From contig JAKLMB010000015.1 in NCBI GenBank assembly GCA_022813625.1, forward strand, positions 248,001-312,000: a stretch of 64,000 bases of DNA, in the 5' to 3' direction. Position 1 is the stretch's first letter. Each line of letters begins with the position of its first letter. Under the pieces are notes generated by a model that worked only from the letters and a program-made list of their open reading frames with translations, was not told the DNA's origin and searched no databases. The position numbers and the translations under genes are program-made. The stretch comes from Aaosphaeria pasadenensis. Its lineage: Eukaryota > Ascomycota > Dothideomycetes > Pleosporales. This document shows, piece by piece, positions 44,313-55,711 of the stretch.

Positions 44313-47199
44313 GGCCGGCGGGCGGATGGAGGTAGGTGTAGACTACTCGGTTGCGACGAACATCAATGGCTGGTGCAGGGCACGATGGAGGATTGATGGC
44401 CACGAGAGGGAGGTCATGATATACATAGAAGAGTCTTCCCCTCAGGAGAAAGAGGCAGTTGGCTGGCCGTGGCAGAGGCAGAGGCAGAGGCACGACAAAT
44501 GGTTACATCTAACTTACGGGCTTCTCAAGGACTTGGGAGACGTCTTGGGCTTGGCCTTTCCTGTCCTTTTCACACTCGAAAGACGATGCCAACCCTTGGC
44601 ACATCTCTGGGCATATACAACGCTTCCAAAGGGGCCAATCACTGCGATTCACCCTCGCCTCCGTTCGACTCTCGTCCTCAGTCTTGGGAGTCTCTGCCAG
44701 TCTCTGCGAATCCACTCAAGACGGAATTCGCGGCACCTCCACTGGATCTAAGGTCCTCTCTTCTCTCTCCGAACCTGTCATAAGGCGTTGATCCGGCAGC
44801 GCACGCCCTGTGTTGACGATTTTGCTCCTCCACCTGGCATCACCTTTTCTCAGGGTCAGTCGTCCGCTTGGCTTTTCCTTGTCCTATCGTTGCTGGCGGT
44901 GGGATTTTCATGATCGAACAACGACGAATGATGCAGGCGATACCAAGTCCTCCGCCTGATGCACTCGGCCCCTTCGTGAGATGCGCCCAGCCGTGCACTT
45001 CCAGAGGCTGAGGGTTCTGAAGGTCCGCCCAGGCTTCCGCTGCGCACTGCACCCAAACAATGGGATCGACGGGCGACCGCCCAGATATTGGCTTTGTGGC
45101 ATCACGGACTTATTTGTACCACGGATGGTCCGCTGAATTCGCAAGCGCCTGATCATCATTGTTTCGATACTTCCAAGGTCCTTAGCATAACATGTCTTTT
45201 GCGAAGGGCCTTCTCGAGATACCGCTCAGGCACATGGCAACGCTTGTTAGCGTGCAGCGTGCGACATCTGGTGTAATCTATAATTTCTCTTGGGGAAGAG
45301 GAGAAGGTATCGCATGAGCCCACGGCCCGGAAGTCCAGACACTTGGAGTGTGGACGGGCGGAGCTCAGTCACGTGCCGAGTCCTCGAGGGCTAAGGGCTT
45401 GTGGCAAGTCTCAGAGTGGCTGAAACCGTACTCGGTATGACCCAATCCACGGCGCAGGCTGGGGAACGGGCTTGTCCTCGGCGGCTGGGCTTGCCAGGAG
45501 TGGTTTGGCAACATCTGCTCAGACGATCGCGCTCAAATTGGACGACTCAACGTTGCCGGGACTTTCTAATTCGTGACAATGAGCGCATTTGATATTGCTA
45601 CATATTTGCGCAGCGGAGAAATAGAACAGCCGGTAAGGAGGAGTTGATGTCACAACCTCATCTCGCCATCAACTCACATCATCATCGAGGCATGACGGAA
45701 TGAAAGCGATGGAGCCGAATTCCGTCCAAGACCCCCCTTTGTTCGGAATAAACTGATCTTTCCGGCCATAATCTGCTCAGTCAGTTCACCAAGAGCTCTT
45801 CCTTCGCTCCCGGCTATACTCGGACATGCATGATGGATCCCCGTACGTAACGACTTTCCCTATCACGTGTGATCCTCGACATCTCAATCATTCCATTCAG
45901 ATGGTTGAAAATTACCCTCTATTCTCTGCAGCGGACTAGAGATGGTACTCGTAGTTCCTTTTGCTGGAGCGCACATGGAACTGACATGTGATCCCTTGGT
46001 TTCTATGCTCTTTGCTATGAGCACTGGGCGTTGTGCTATGCACTTGCTAACAGAAGAATCAAACCGCACCCCTTTGTGACAATAATACTTCGTATCCGTG
46101 TTTCTTCCTCCGTTCCATTCCTTGGTCGAATCTTCCTGTCGTCTTCCCCGTGAAAGCTTTAAAGTCCTCATATGCATATCACTGCCGCTATCTAAACATC
46201 CTGTTGGCGGTGCGGTAGACCTTAAATAACTAATTTACTAACGTCTTCCAGACAAACACGCATGCCCAATCGCTATCAGCGAGTAAACCTAGTTCCTGCC
46301 TCGTTCAAGAAATCATTACATCCAGTGGTTTGATCTGAATCTGGATGGATAATTGGATTCATGTGCGCGCGATCTTGTTCAAACTCGCGAAACTCGACCT
46401 CCAGGGATAATTCTTCTTTTTCCAATGACGGACGGATCGTAGGGAAAAATCATGCATAAGACCCTCAGGATGTATGAAAAGAGTGAGAATAAGTGAAACA
46501 CATCACGAGAAAAAAGCAATCACAATCATCCAATCACACGCCATCCCTTCACTGAAAAATCTTGAACATCTATTACTATCATCATCATCTCTCTCTCCCT
46601 CCGTACGAAGAAACAAGTAGCTATCCTCCCCACAATGTCCGTTCGTTATTCCAATTTCATCCTCATGTAAAAGTTCGACTTCAAAAAACAGGGGGAAAGG
46701 GGGGTATCATGATTGTTATTATTGTCGGAAACAGACCGGCCGGCTGGCCGTGTTACGCATTAAACGGATGGGAAATCGCCGACTAATATCGGTGTTTGGT
46801 GTGTCGTAAGATGCAAGAAAGGGAGCCTAGGTGGTATTTATGTACGTAGTGTGAAGGATAACAGACGGGAAAAGGGCACACAACAAAACAGGTCCTGAAG
46901 CGGGGGATTGCGCGGGTTGGTTGGTGAGAAGGAAGAAAGAATGATAGGTTGGTAGGTATGACGAGAAGGATGATAGAGTGGGGTAGAACAAACAGACGCC
47001 TTTATATGCAAATGCAAACATTTTTCCGCGGGGGGATTCCCCGTTGTCGTTATCGTCGTTGTAGGAAATTGCCAAATAGACGGAAACCAGCCAAAGCTTA
47101 AGCCAGAGAGAAAGGTATAGGACAGAAATGGTATGCAGAAACAAAACATGTCAAGAATGGAAAGGCTCTGGCTAGGTGGGAGGGAGAAACATGATGTGG
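44313..47199. other. 2.9 kb intergenic region
   Basis: Upstream of 43244-44312 (-) and downstream of 47200-48384 (-). ORFs up to 173 aa exist, but the longest overlap the Gln-rich gene antisense or read through low-complexity sequence. No gene recognised. The part nearest 47.2 kb is likely 3' UTR. Confidence 0.4.
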
Positions 47200-48384
47200 T
47201 TACCAGTCGAGCCACATGTCTCCGACCTGGTCGAGAGCTTCGCGCACCGAACCCCAGAAGCTTGCCTGGTATGGTGGCACGAATCGGCGAGGAGTTGATC
47301 CACCAGACGAGGTAGCCTCATCTTCACTCGGTGTTGCGGAAAGATTGTTAGTCCCACTGCTTTCGTGAATTCTTGTTCGCAATTCGGTTCGCAAATCCTG
47401 GATGATGTCGACTTGAATCGAGTTTAAAAGCTTGACTTCCTCCATCCTCAGCTTCAGATCGTCGACATGCTTCTTCACGCCCAGGATGTAGCGGCCAACC
47501 TCGCCCACGTACTCCTTTGCAACTAGGTGATCAGGGACATCCGCAAGATTGAGACCTTCAACATCGTGCTGCGTCGTCTTCCCATCTGCGTGGACATTGT
47601 CGCCTTCCTCGTTCAGAGTGTTTTCCAATTCCGTGAACAGAACATCGTCGGTCTGCCTCGTTTGGGACTCCGGCGCGGATAGGAAAGAAGATATGGATTC
47701 GAATTGCGCAACGATATGCTCCATTTGCACATCGTTAGGCTGGGAGGTTTGGATGAGATTTTCCAACTTCGAAATACAGGAAGAGAGCGCAGATTGCACG
47801 GGAGACCCTGAGGGGGATACAGGATCGGTCCATGGCATAGAAGGCAGAGGTGTTACAGTGGGAAACACATGGGAGCGACCGTGGGCTGAACGGGCGCTAT
47901 CGGGGGTATAGGGATATTGAGGCACTCCGATATTCGATTGCTGACCATTGAGAGTCTTGGGGAAGAGCGGCGTGGGCGTATATGGACGTTCTATATCGAT
48001 GGGTTGTGGCGTGGAGGTTCGATGTCGGGCGGGTGTCGGAGATGGGGTGATTGGGAGATGGGACGAAGATTTGGATTGGGCTTTGGGCGTGCTGGCAGAA
48101 CCTTTTGGTGAACCTGACTTTTGCGCGTCTTTTTCTTCATCTGAAGCATTCGCCGGGCTCTCCCCAGGAGCGTGTACAGCTTCGCCGAAGTATCCAGAGT
48201 CGAACTGCGAAGCCTTGTTGAAGTCGATCGTGGACGACGACGGCGGCGGTGAGGCTTTGGAAGCCTTGGATCCAGGTTGACTACTCATATCGTCTTCGGA
48301 TTCAGGAGGTGTCAACGGTCGCTGGCTCACTGGGTTGGTGTATTGGGGAGACGGCATGGCATGGGTGGAGGGCGCATGCAGCAT
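47200..48384 (-). CDS. Unassigned protein: disordered N-terminus, coiled-coil C-terminus
   Basis: Uninterrupted 394-aa ORF. Residues 1-190 are Ser/Pro/Thr-rich and probably disordered, with several Ser-Pro/Thr-Pro sites (PLTPPESEDD, PITPSPTPARHRTSTPQP, PYTPTPLFP) that look like CDK/MAPK targets. Residues ~200-330 are helical (SALSSCISKLENLIQ, KEYVGEVGRYILGVKKHVDD, LKLRMEEVKLLNSIQVDIIQ), predicted to form coiled coils. The C-terminus FWGSVREALDQVGDMWLDW is aromatic and amphipathic. No known domain is recognised. Alternative in-frame starts at residues 10 and 33 exist. A scaffold or cytoskeletal role would fit the architecture but is only a guess. Confidence 0.75.
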   Translation of the reverse strand: MLHAPSTHAMPSPQYTNPVSQRPLTPPESEDDMSSQPGSKASKASPPPSSSTIDFNKASQFDSGYFGEAVHAPGESPANASDEEKDAQKSGSPKGSASTPKAQSKSSSHLPITPSPTPARHRTSTPQPIDIERPYTPTPLFPKTLNGQQSNIGVPQYPYTPDSARSAHGRSHVFPTVTPLPSMPWTDPVSPSGSPVQSALSSCISKLENLIQTSQPNDVQMEHIVAQFESISSFLSAPESQTRQTDDVLFTELENTLNEEGDNVHADGKTTQHDVEGLNLADVPDHLVAKEYVGEVGRYILGVKKHVDDLKLRMEEVKLLNSIQVDIIQDLRTELRTRIHESSGTNNLSATPSEDEATSSGGSTPRRFVPPYQASFWGSVREALDQVGDMWLDW

Positions 48385-49151
48385 AAGCTATTCTCGGGCT
48401 AACGTGGAGATGACGATGGCTGGAATGCGGAGAAGCGCACGAGGGAGACTCGAGGACAAAGCATGCGCCGGTCAGAGAGGGAGGGACGCGACCGTTTGCG
48501 GGAGGGAGATAGGAGGGATCGTGAAGAATTAAGGGGAGAGCAGCGGTGAGAAGGTAGTGATGTTGGCGATTAATTATGCGAAGTTTTATGTATGTTCGTT
48601 GGTTGGTTGGTGGTTTTGAAGTTCGCAGGTGGAAGTGGAGACTCGATGAGCTGTAAGTGTAAAGAAAGTGGTTGGGGGCTGGGGGGTGTTGCCGGCGCTA
48701 GTCCTCTTTTGGGTTTATACCTAGGTTGTTCTTCAACCTCCCCGGTCACGATCCATGACCGTTTCCCTCTCAATCTCCATCTACATCTGGAATAATACTC
48801 TTTACGGTGGCATAGAATGTACAATTGCTACCTCGTGCTATGTATGCCATATGGTAGTGGGGTCATGCAGGAACCCAGCGGATTTCATCTCTCTACATAC
48901 TCCGTACACAGTAGTCGATGCAGGACACTCACCGCCAAGATATCGTCCTTCTGTCCATCCAATCTCATGCTTGATCGAGGAAGAGCCAGAGCTGGAAGCG
49001 AATCCATAGATATGGATGCTTCGCCTCAAGCCTGCATCTGGTGTTTGCATAACATAACTATATATGACACATCTCAGAACATATCACAACCTCATTGTCT
49101 CCAACATCCATCATCACACAAAACGTGACGTTCATCAGAGCTACTTTCAAC
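48385..49151. promoter_or_regulatory. Divergent promoter region
   Basis: About 770 bp between the 47200-48384 (-) gene and the F-box gene (+). Purine-rich on the left side; no specific site recognised. Confidence 0.4.
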
Positions 49152-50806
49152 ATGGCTGCACCTAGACTTGTCACTCTCCCCACTGAACTATTATTACAAA
49201 TCGTTCAATCCCTAGACGAGAAGCCAGATATCGCCAGTATGCGGCTGGTCAACAGGCGCCTCGACGCAATTGCAGTCCAAGTGCTCTTCGAGACTGCCAC
49301 ATTTTACCCACAATGGTTCTCCGACGATCGTCAACTCAAAAAAGGCTCTGCTCCTGGTCAACCCAAAAAGGGCTCTGCTCGTGGTCGGCGCAAAAAAGGC
49401 TCTGCTCCTGGTCGACTCCAAAAAGGCTCTGCTCCCGGTCCACCCAGATACGATGCAACAATATTCAAGAACATTATGGAGCATCCATTTCTGAGCAAGC
49501 TCGTTTAAAAAGTCATTCTACACACTGTAGAGCCACACTGGGTAAGTTCTCTTCTGTCTAAACACGTCTATATGTTGCATAGAGATCTGATTTGAGAAGG
49601 ATCATAACGACAGTGTGGAAAGCGCTAGCATCCAGTGTGACCCTCAATGGGAAGAATGTATGAATCATCTGGACGGTTTTCCGCACATCAATTCGGTCAG
49701 AATTGACTTTGAACGCCGTGTATGTGGTGACGGGGTTGATCACTACTTTTATCTTTTCCAGGTTGCCGGAGAAAGGCGCGGAATCATTGAGAAGGTATTT
49801 TCACAATTGAGTGGCCGCTTGACTGGACTTTCGCTGCGGCACTATGAAAACGGGTTGCATTTGCTTCCTAGAACCAACGAGGGAACTGAAGATCACAAAA
49901 CTTTGACTGAGAGTGTGGAACAACTTTGGGAAACTTTGGGAACCCTGAAATCATTTCGTATGAGTGTTGTTCATGAAGAAGGTGACGCTGATCGATGGAA
50001 GGTACGTTCTGTGATTTCTTCTCCGAAAGATGCTGATCAATCTGCAGGATGGTCATCCCCAAGATTTCTGGACCGACTTCCCAAAACTCTTCCTAGAGCC
50101 GATGCAAAACAATCTGAAACGGCTTGTTTTGTATTCTAGCCTGAGGATTGGCTTCTTCCCTAAAGTTGACTTCCGATCTACCCACTTTCCACATCTCAAG
50201 TCATTGACGCTGGGCTTTTTCGCTTTTTGCAGAGATTGGCAGTTTGATTGGATCCTAAGTCACGCAGACACACTCGTTGAGATCAATCTCGACTGTTGCT
50301 CCATTCTGCTCCAGGCGTACTATACGGCCGAGAACCGGCTAGACGAAGATGGATTCCCCAGGCGCGATGGCGGCGAGCGTGACGCCGAGGTTGATCGCAG
50401 CACTTTCTATGAAACGCGCTGGTACGAGATTTTCCACAGATTTGCGGATGAACTTGGATTTTTGCGAGAGTTCAGGTTCGGCATTTCAGATGATTGGCGA
50501 TCCGACCGACCTGTAGATGTTGCGGGAGGCTGGCAGAGCGTTCCGATAATGCCTTGGGAAGCTGAAAGAGCCATCAAGAACCAGATATCCAATGAAGCTT
50601 ATATATTTTACGTGGGCTGGAACGACACTTATGCGAATTACAGCGAGTTTGACGTCGACCATCTTGGCCTTCAGTGGAGAGACGAGGACGAAGCGGCGTT
50701 ACGGATGCTGTTGGAAGAATTAGGGAAGGACGGAAGTCTGAAGGAGGTTGACAGTGAGGTAGAAGATTCACGATTTGGATGGAAGAATATCAGGACCTCT
50801 GATTAG
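49152..50806 (+). pseudogene. F-box protein gene with one in-frame stop codon
   Basis: Three exons: 49152-49541, 49600-50001 and 50048-50806. Both introns (gtaagt...gagaag; gtacgt...ctgcag) close in frame, so the coding frame runs through 516 codons except for a TAA at 49506-49508. Seen: an N-terminal F-box (LVTLPTELLLQIVQSLDEKP, MRLVNRRLDAIA), four 9-residue repeats, then a leucine-rich-repeat-like region (LKRLVLYSSLRIGFF, FPHLKSLTLGFF, ADTLVEINLDC) and a long acidic tail. Family knowledge: fungal F-box proteins pick substrates for SCF ubiquitin ligases through the C-terminal part. With the stop used, only 118 aa with the F-box and repeats remain, lacking the substrate region. Either a recent nonsense mutation, a sequencing error, or stop readthrough explains the otherwise intact frame. 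Confidence 0.75.
49338..49445 (+). repeat. Four in-frame 27-bp repeats in the F-box gene
   Basis: Each unit encodes KKGSAPGxx with small variations (the second unit has Arg for Pro, the fourth begins Gln-Lys). The array lies between the F-box and the premature stop and keeps the frame. Confidence 0.9.
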
Positions 50807-51213
50807 TCCCTGTCAACTTATGACAGTCCATGGATGTTACACGGAACGGAGTTGAGGGGACTACAAGTACATGTACGAGACCTTCATCGTCCATCCTCGT
50901 AGCGAATCAGCGGCCCCGCTTTTCCCTTTGATCTTCCAGATGTACGCACGGACCAGGCGCCGAAGCTCGGACACGGAGGTTGAACATTTTTGGCTAATTT
51001 AATCAATCAACGTCTACGGGCTACGGTTACGGTCTACCTCGTACCTAATAATAAGGCGGGACAGTTTGTGTGAGTCGCATTCTGTAGATACCTTTTTTTA
51101 TACATTTATCAGACTCAACTTCTCCCCATACCCGTCCAAAGCAACAATTCACCTATTCTCGTCGCATTGCTAGACTTCTCAATTGGCCCATTCACACCTC
51201 TTACTCACACACA
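50807..51213. other. Intergenic: promoter of anthranilate synthase gene
   Basis: 407 bp between plus-strand genes, ending in a C/T-rich leader with ACACAC before the ATG at 51214. No Gcn4-type TGACTC site was found; a tgactcat lies inside the second intron at about 51448. Confidence 0.45.
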
Positions 51214-53371
51214 ATGGCGTCACAGGCAAGTTGCTCGCTCCCACTTCCTAACATCTTCAATTCCAAGACCCCGCTTATTGACTGCATGTAGCTGGGCGTT
51301 CAGCCTTCGCTCGACATTGTACGAGAGGTCCTAGCAGCCTCTGCTGCGTCGCCAAATCCTCCAAACCTCGTCCCCATATTTTCCTCCATATCCGCCGACT
51401 TCCTGACCCCATCATCGATATACCTGAAGGTCGCCGCAAAGTGAGTAATGACTCATTCGAGAGCACGCGAGTTCGCATTGTCAGCCCACACAACCAGTAC
51501 ACATGCTGCAATACAATTTCAAGGAAGATGTATATAAAGGAATGAATTGTGCCACTTCTGCTTTGTCGTGCGCAAAGCTTTGTGGTCGTGTGGGCTGCAA
51601 TCACATGCATTGGAGAACCGCAAGGACCGTAATTGATTCTTGACAGGTCAAAATCAAAACTGTCCTTCCTTTTCGAGAGCGCAGCCACCACAGAGACCAT
51701 CGGACGATATAGTTTCGTTGGCGCGGACCCCCGCAAAGTCACCAAGACCGGCCCCGGCCATGGCGAAGAGAAGGACCCATTGCCAGCGCTCGAGAAGGAG
51801 CTCGCGAAGAGCCGCGTTGCCACAATACCATCGATCAGTTTTCCTCCGTTGATGGGCGGTGCCGTTGGATATGTGGGATACGACTGTGTGAAGTACTTTG
51901 AGCCGAAGACAAGAAGAGATGATATGAAGGATGTGCTTGAGGTGCCGGAGAGTCTGTTCATGCTCTACGACACCGTCGTGGCGTTTGACCACTTCTTCCA
52001 GGTCGTCAAGGTCGTCACATATATCAAGGTTCCGGAGAACTTGGACGACCTAGAAACCGCCTACAACGAAGCCACAGCCACCCTCAAACGATACGTTTCG
52101 ATCCTCAAAGGAAAGGACATCCCCATACCGGAGCAAGGACCCATCAAGACCGGCCAGGAATACAAATCGAACATCGGACGCGAAGGCTACGAAGGCCACG
52201 TGCACAAGCTGAAAGAGCACATCGACGTCGGCGACATCATCCAAGCAGTCCCCTCGCAGCGATTCGCCCGACCAACCTCGTTACATCCCTTCAACGTCTA
52301 CCGCCATCTACGAAACGTCAATCCCTCCCCCTACCTCTTCTACCTCGACTGCGAGGACTTCCAAATCGTCGGCGCAAGCCCGGAACTGCTCGTCAAGGAG
52401 GAGGCCGGAAGGATCATCACGCACCCGATCGCAGGCACAGTGAAGCGAGGCAAGACGACCGCAGAGGACGAGGCGCTCGCGACAGAGCTGCTCAACTCGA
52501 TCAAGGACCGTGCCGAACATGTACGTACCCATGAATCTTCAACTTATGACGAGGCTTACCTTGATATCTAGGTCATGCTCGTCGATCTCGCCCGCAACGA
52601 CATCAACCGCGTCTGCGACCCGCTCTCCACAAGAGTCGACCGCCTGATGGTCGTCCAAAAGGTACGCCCCTCCCCTCCCCATCCCTTCCTCTACCCCATC
52701 CCACCAGCCAACTAACACCACCCTCCCAACCACAGTTCTCCCACGTCCAACACCTCGTCTCCGAAGTCTCGGGCGTCCTCCGCCCTGGAAAAACCCGCTT
52801 CGACGCCTTCCGGTCCATCTTCCCCGCGGGCACCGTGTCCGGCGCGCCTAAGGTCCGCGCCATGGAGCTCATCGCCGAGCTGGAGCGCGAGAAGCGCGGC
52901 GTGTATGCCGGAGCCGTGGGCTACTTCGGCTACAACGCTGTCGACGGCGAGAGGGAGATTGAGGGCGCGATGGATGTGAGTAGTCGCCCTTCCCTCCTTT
53001 CACTACTCCACATTCTGACATTGAGGATAGACATGCATCGCCCTCCGAACAATGGTCGTGAAAGACGGCGTCGCGTATCTACAAGCCGGCGGCGGTACGT
53101 TATCCCCCCTTCCCCTTCCTCTCCCCCCAAACCCACCACCACCAAATCTAACACCCCCCCCCCCCCCCCCCCCACAGGCATAGTATTCGATTCAGACCCC
53201 TACGACGAGTGGATGGAAACCATCAACAAACTAGGTACTATCACCCCCTATAATCCAAAGATACGTACAGGTGGCTAACGTAAAGGAAAAGGAGCGAATA
53301 TGCACTGCATAACGTCCGCTGAGGAGAAGCACCTTGCGGAGCAGGAGCAGGGGGAGCACGCGGAGGAGTGA
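51214..53371 (+). CDS. trpE: Anthranilate synthase component I
   Basis: Eight exons: 51214-51225, 51292-51440, 51647-52520, 52572-52661, 52736-52975, 53031-53094, 53178-53234 and 53292-53371, giving 521 aa with every junction in frame. The enzyme converts chorismate plus ammonia to anthranilate, the first committed step of tryptophan synthesis, using ammonia from the glutaminase partner. Seen: the N-terminal regulatory strand NLVPIFSSISADFLTP, SFLFESA and IGRYSF (tryptophan-binding part), then the chorismate domain: DIIQAVPSQRF, NPSPYLFYLDC, GASPELL, HPIAGTVKRG, DLARNDINRVCDPLS, RPGKTRFDAFRSIFPAGTVSGAPK and GYFGYNAVDGE. The first exon codes only four residues and its intron begins with GC (gcaagt). 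The last intron has two possible acceptors; 53291 gives the conserved NKLGANM. A tract of 20 Cs precedes one 3' splice site. Confidence 0.96.
51226..51291 (+). other. GC-AG intron after a 12-nt first exon of the anthranilate synthase gene
   Basis: Donor caggcaagt, acceptor catgtag. It joins ATG GCG TCA CAG to CTG GGC GTT, in frame with the regulatory domain. A GT two bases further on would break the frame. Confidence 0.65.
53154..53173 (+). repeat. Homopolymer of 20 C residues in an intron
   Basis: Uninterrupted poly(C) from 53154 to 53173, directly followed by acag, the 3' splice site of the intron 53095-53177 of the anthranilate synthase gene. Confidence 0.95.
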
Positions 53372-54691
53372 GTTGTGTGATGGGGAGGCTGATTAGGGAG
53401 GGTGGAGGTGGAGGTGGAGGTGTCCCTTGCGTATGCGTGTGCGTGTGCGTGTGGGTTGCTATGGATGGAAGACTATGGGACTATGGAAATGGAAAACGCA
53501 CGACGTCTGTGCGTGGAGGGGATGTGAGGGATGAGATGGGATTATCGTCGCATGTCATGGCTGGATGTTGTATCGTGGTTCAACCTAGGACGCCAGGTAG
53601 ATAGGTAGGATGGAGGTTGCTAGCGATAATGGGACGCAACATTATCGCATCGCTCGCATCGCATGGCAGGACCAAAAATCAAATTTTCTTGAATTGAAAT
53701 AGCGGGTTTGATGGTGGTGGATTTGTCGTTCCACGCGTTTCTTTGCAAAAAAGGTCGCTACGAAGCTATCAAATTCGCATCTCACCTCTCCCTCTGGCAT
53801 CATGATGCTCCGTAGCTATGCCTACACGAATGAGCAAACCACCACATTCCCACCACAACCACGCCGCCAGAAAGAAAACTCTTCACAAAACATGCACCGG
53901 TCCTTCCCACTAACCAACGCAGACAGAAAAACTCTTCCATACCTCCTGTCCTGCCATGACCTACCCAATACCCCATACCCCATACAAACCCGTGCCTCTG
54001 CCTCTCCATCTCTCACAGACTACTAGTCAACTACTTTAGACCAGGCACACAGGCAGACAAATAAAGCAACCGTCCAATCAACCCAGCTAAGCACTAACGC
54101 ACCCCGAAAACTCTTAAGAAAAAAGTCTTTCAGATCCGTCGAACATGGCATGGCTGTCAGGCACCACGCGCACGCACGCGGGCTCTTATCGATTAGAAAC
54201 ATTCGTTCGGGCCCAATCGTTGCGCATGGAGCTAAACCCTCACGCACTCCGCCTCGCGAGCAACCTCGCAGCACCAGCGAGCCGGCGAGCGCTATGAACG
54301 TAGGTATGTGTCAATTCTTTGGCGAACCACGCGCGTGCCTGAAGAAAAGTGCCGGGCCAGGGCAGGAGATGAAGAAGAGATTTCGGTGATTTGTTTCGGG
54401 GGGGCAGTGAGGATGCAGGTTGGGAAAACTCTGAGCGCGCCGCCGGTATGGGCGGGCTAGTTGGATGCTGCTGCGCCTCGGGGGGTGGTTGTTTGGGGAT
54501 TTGAGAGGATGGGATGGTATGGCAGCCTGAGGTGTACAGAGAAGGATTGTAGTAGTGGTGGAAGATGTATTTATCTGAGCAGCTTTCCCCGGGTTTGAGG
54601 TCTTGAATATAGCTATTGTGCAAGACTTGGTTGTGCGAAATCAGAATATCAGAAAGATAATCTTTGAGTTTGCGGAGAATTGATATTCACG
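53372..54691. other. 1.3 kb intergenic region
   Basis: 3' flank of trpE and promoter of the next gene. It holds a (GGAGGT)n stretch near 53405 and a (GTGTGC)n stretch near 53433-53452. No gene recognised; overlapping ORFs of 60-127 aa lack features. Confidence 0.4.
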
Positions 54692-55711
54692 ATGGCTTCA
54701 CATGGAAACGGACGGCAGCAGAGTGTTGGCAGCACTGCAAGACTTTTGCCAAACCAGTACCTGTCAACCACGTACACGCCTGAATACAGGAGCAGTAGTG
54801 GCAGCAGCAGCAGAAGCACATCTCAGCCGCCGTCGTCAACAAGAAGCACATCCTCACGAGCCGTTCCTCGAGAAAAGTCGCCATACAACGACAGGCGAGG
54901 AAGCAACACATCAACATCCTCACCGACACAGACGCAAACGGAGACGGTATCTCGCCTGGAGCCGCCGATCGCCCAGTTCGCCATCAATGTGCTCTTGCAG
55001 CTCGCCGCCTTCGCAGCTGCTATCGCATTCGGTGTCTTCGCTGTCAAGTCCGTACAGGTGGGCAACCGGGCGAACGCGTATGCGAATGCTGCCGCAGGTC
55101 TGGCAGACAAGGCCATGGCGCAGGCGGAGATGGCGAACCAGTTGACGCTGCTGGCACTCTGCACATCGGAGAACAGTATTGTAAGTACAAATTCATATTG
55201 ATATTGGTATCTGCTTTCGCTTTATGCTTCTCTCTGGTCAAGATATGGGTATCGCTGTTTTGCGTTAGTGGCATTGGGGGTTTATGATTTTTCTTCCTTC
55301 CTTCCCTGCGATTGGGTCTCTGTTTAAAGAATATTGCTGATGATCGTCGCGTTATCTTGATCGTAGTCGGCGAACATAACTCAGATATGCGCTACTGTGA
55401 TCGACAGGGCGATCTCTATGTTACCCGAAACGGCATCGTCGCTGTATCCTTCTGAATCGGCACCTTCGATCGGCGTGCCGCCTCCTAAAGGTTCACGAAC
55501 TGCAGCGCTGGTTGGGCTCGTGGTTGGTATTGTGTTCGCGGTGTTTGGCCTTTTCGGCGTGGGTTGGTTCCTGCTACGGAGGAGGCAGGTGTATGGTGAG
55601 AGGGAGAGGGAGAGGTCGAGGACCGGGTCCGAGTCGAAGTTTCGAAGATGGTTTGTGGATACGACTATTGTGCAGACGAACACAAATGTACGTGCAGGAG
55701 GGAGTCGATGA
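54692..55711 (+). CDS. Fungal two-pass membrane protein, unknown function
   Basis: Two exons, 54692-55180 and 55367-55711; the 186-nt intron gtaagt...cgtag closes in frame, giving 277 aa. Seen: a Ser/Thr/Arg-rich disordered N-terminus (SSSGSSSRSTSQPPSSTRST), a first TM helix (FAINVLLQLAAFAAAIAFGV), an Ala-rich helical stretch (ANAYANAAAGLADKAMAQAE), a Cys-containing segment split by the intron, a Pro-rich linker, a second TM helix (AALVGLVVGIVFAVFGLFGV) and a basic tail (RRRQVYGERERERSR). The layout suggests a plasma-membrane or organelle protein with both ends in the cytosol. No family recognised. The ATG at 54692 is preferred to one 12 bases upstream. Confidence 0.75.

Noticed and set aside
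43762..44493. 243-aa minus-strand ORF in another frame of the Gln-rich gene
   Set aside because: Overlaps the exon that continues by a clean splice into TM helices; the alternative frame has no coherent composition.
44230..44751. 173-aa plus-strand ORF
   Set aside because: Its first part is antisense to the Gln-rich membrane-protein gene and the rest is low-complexity; no homology recognised.
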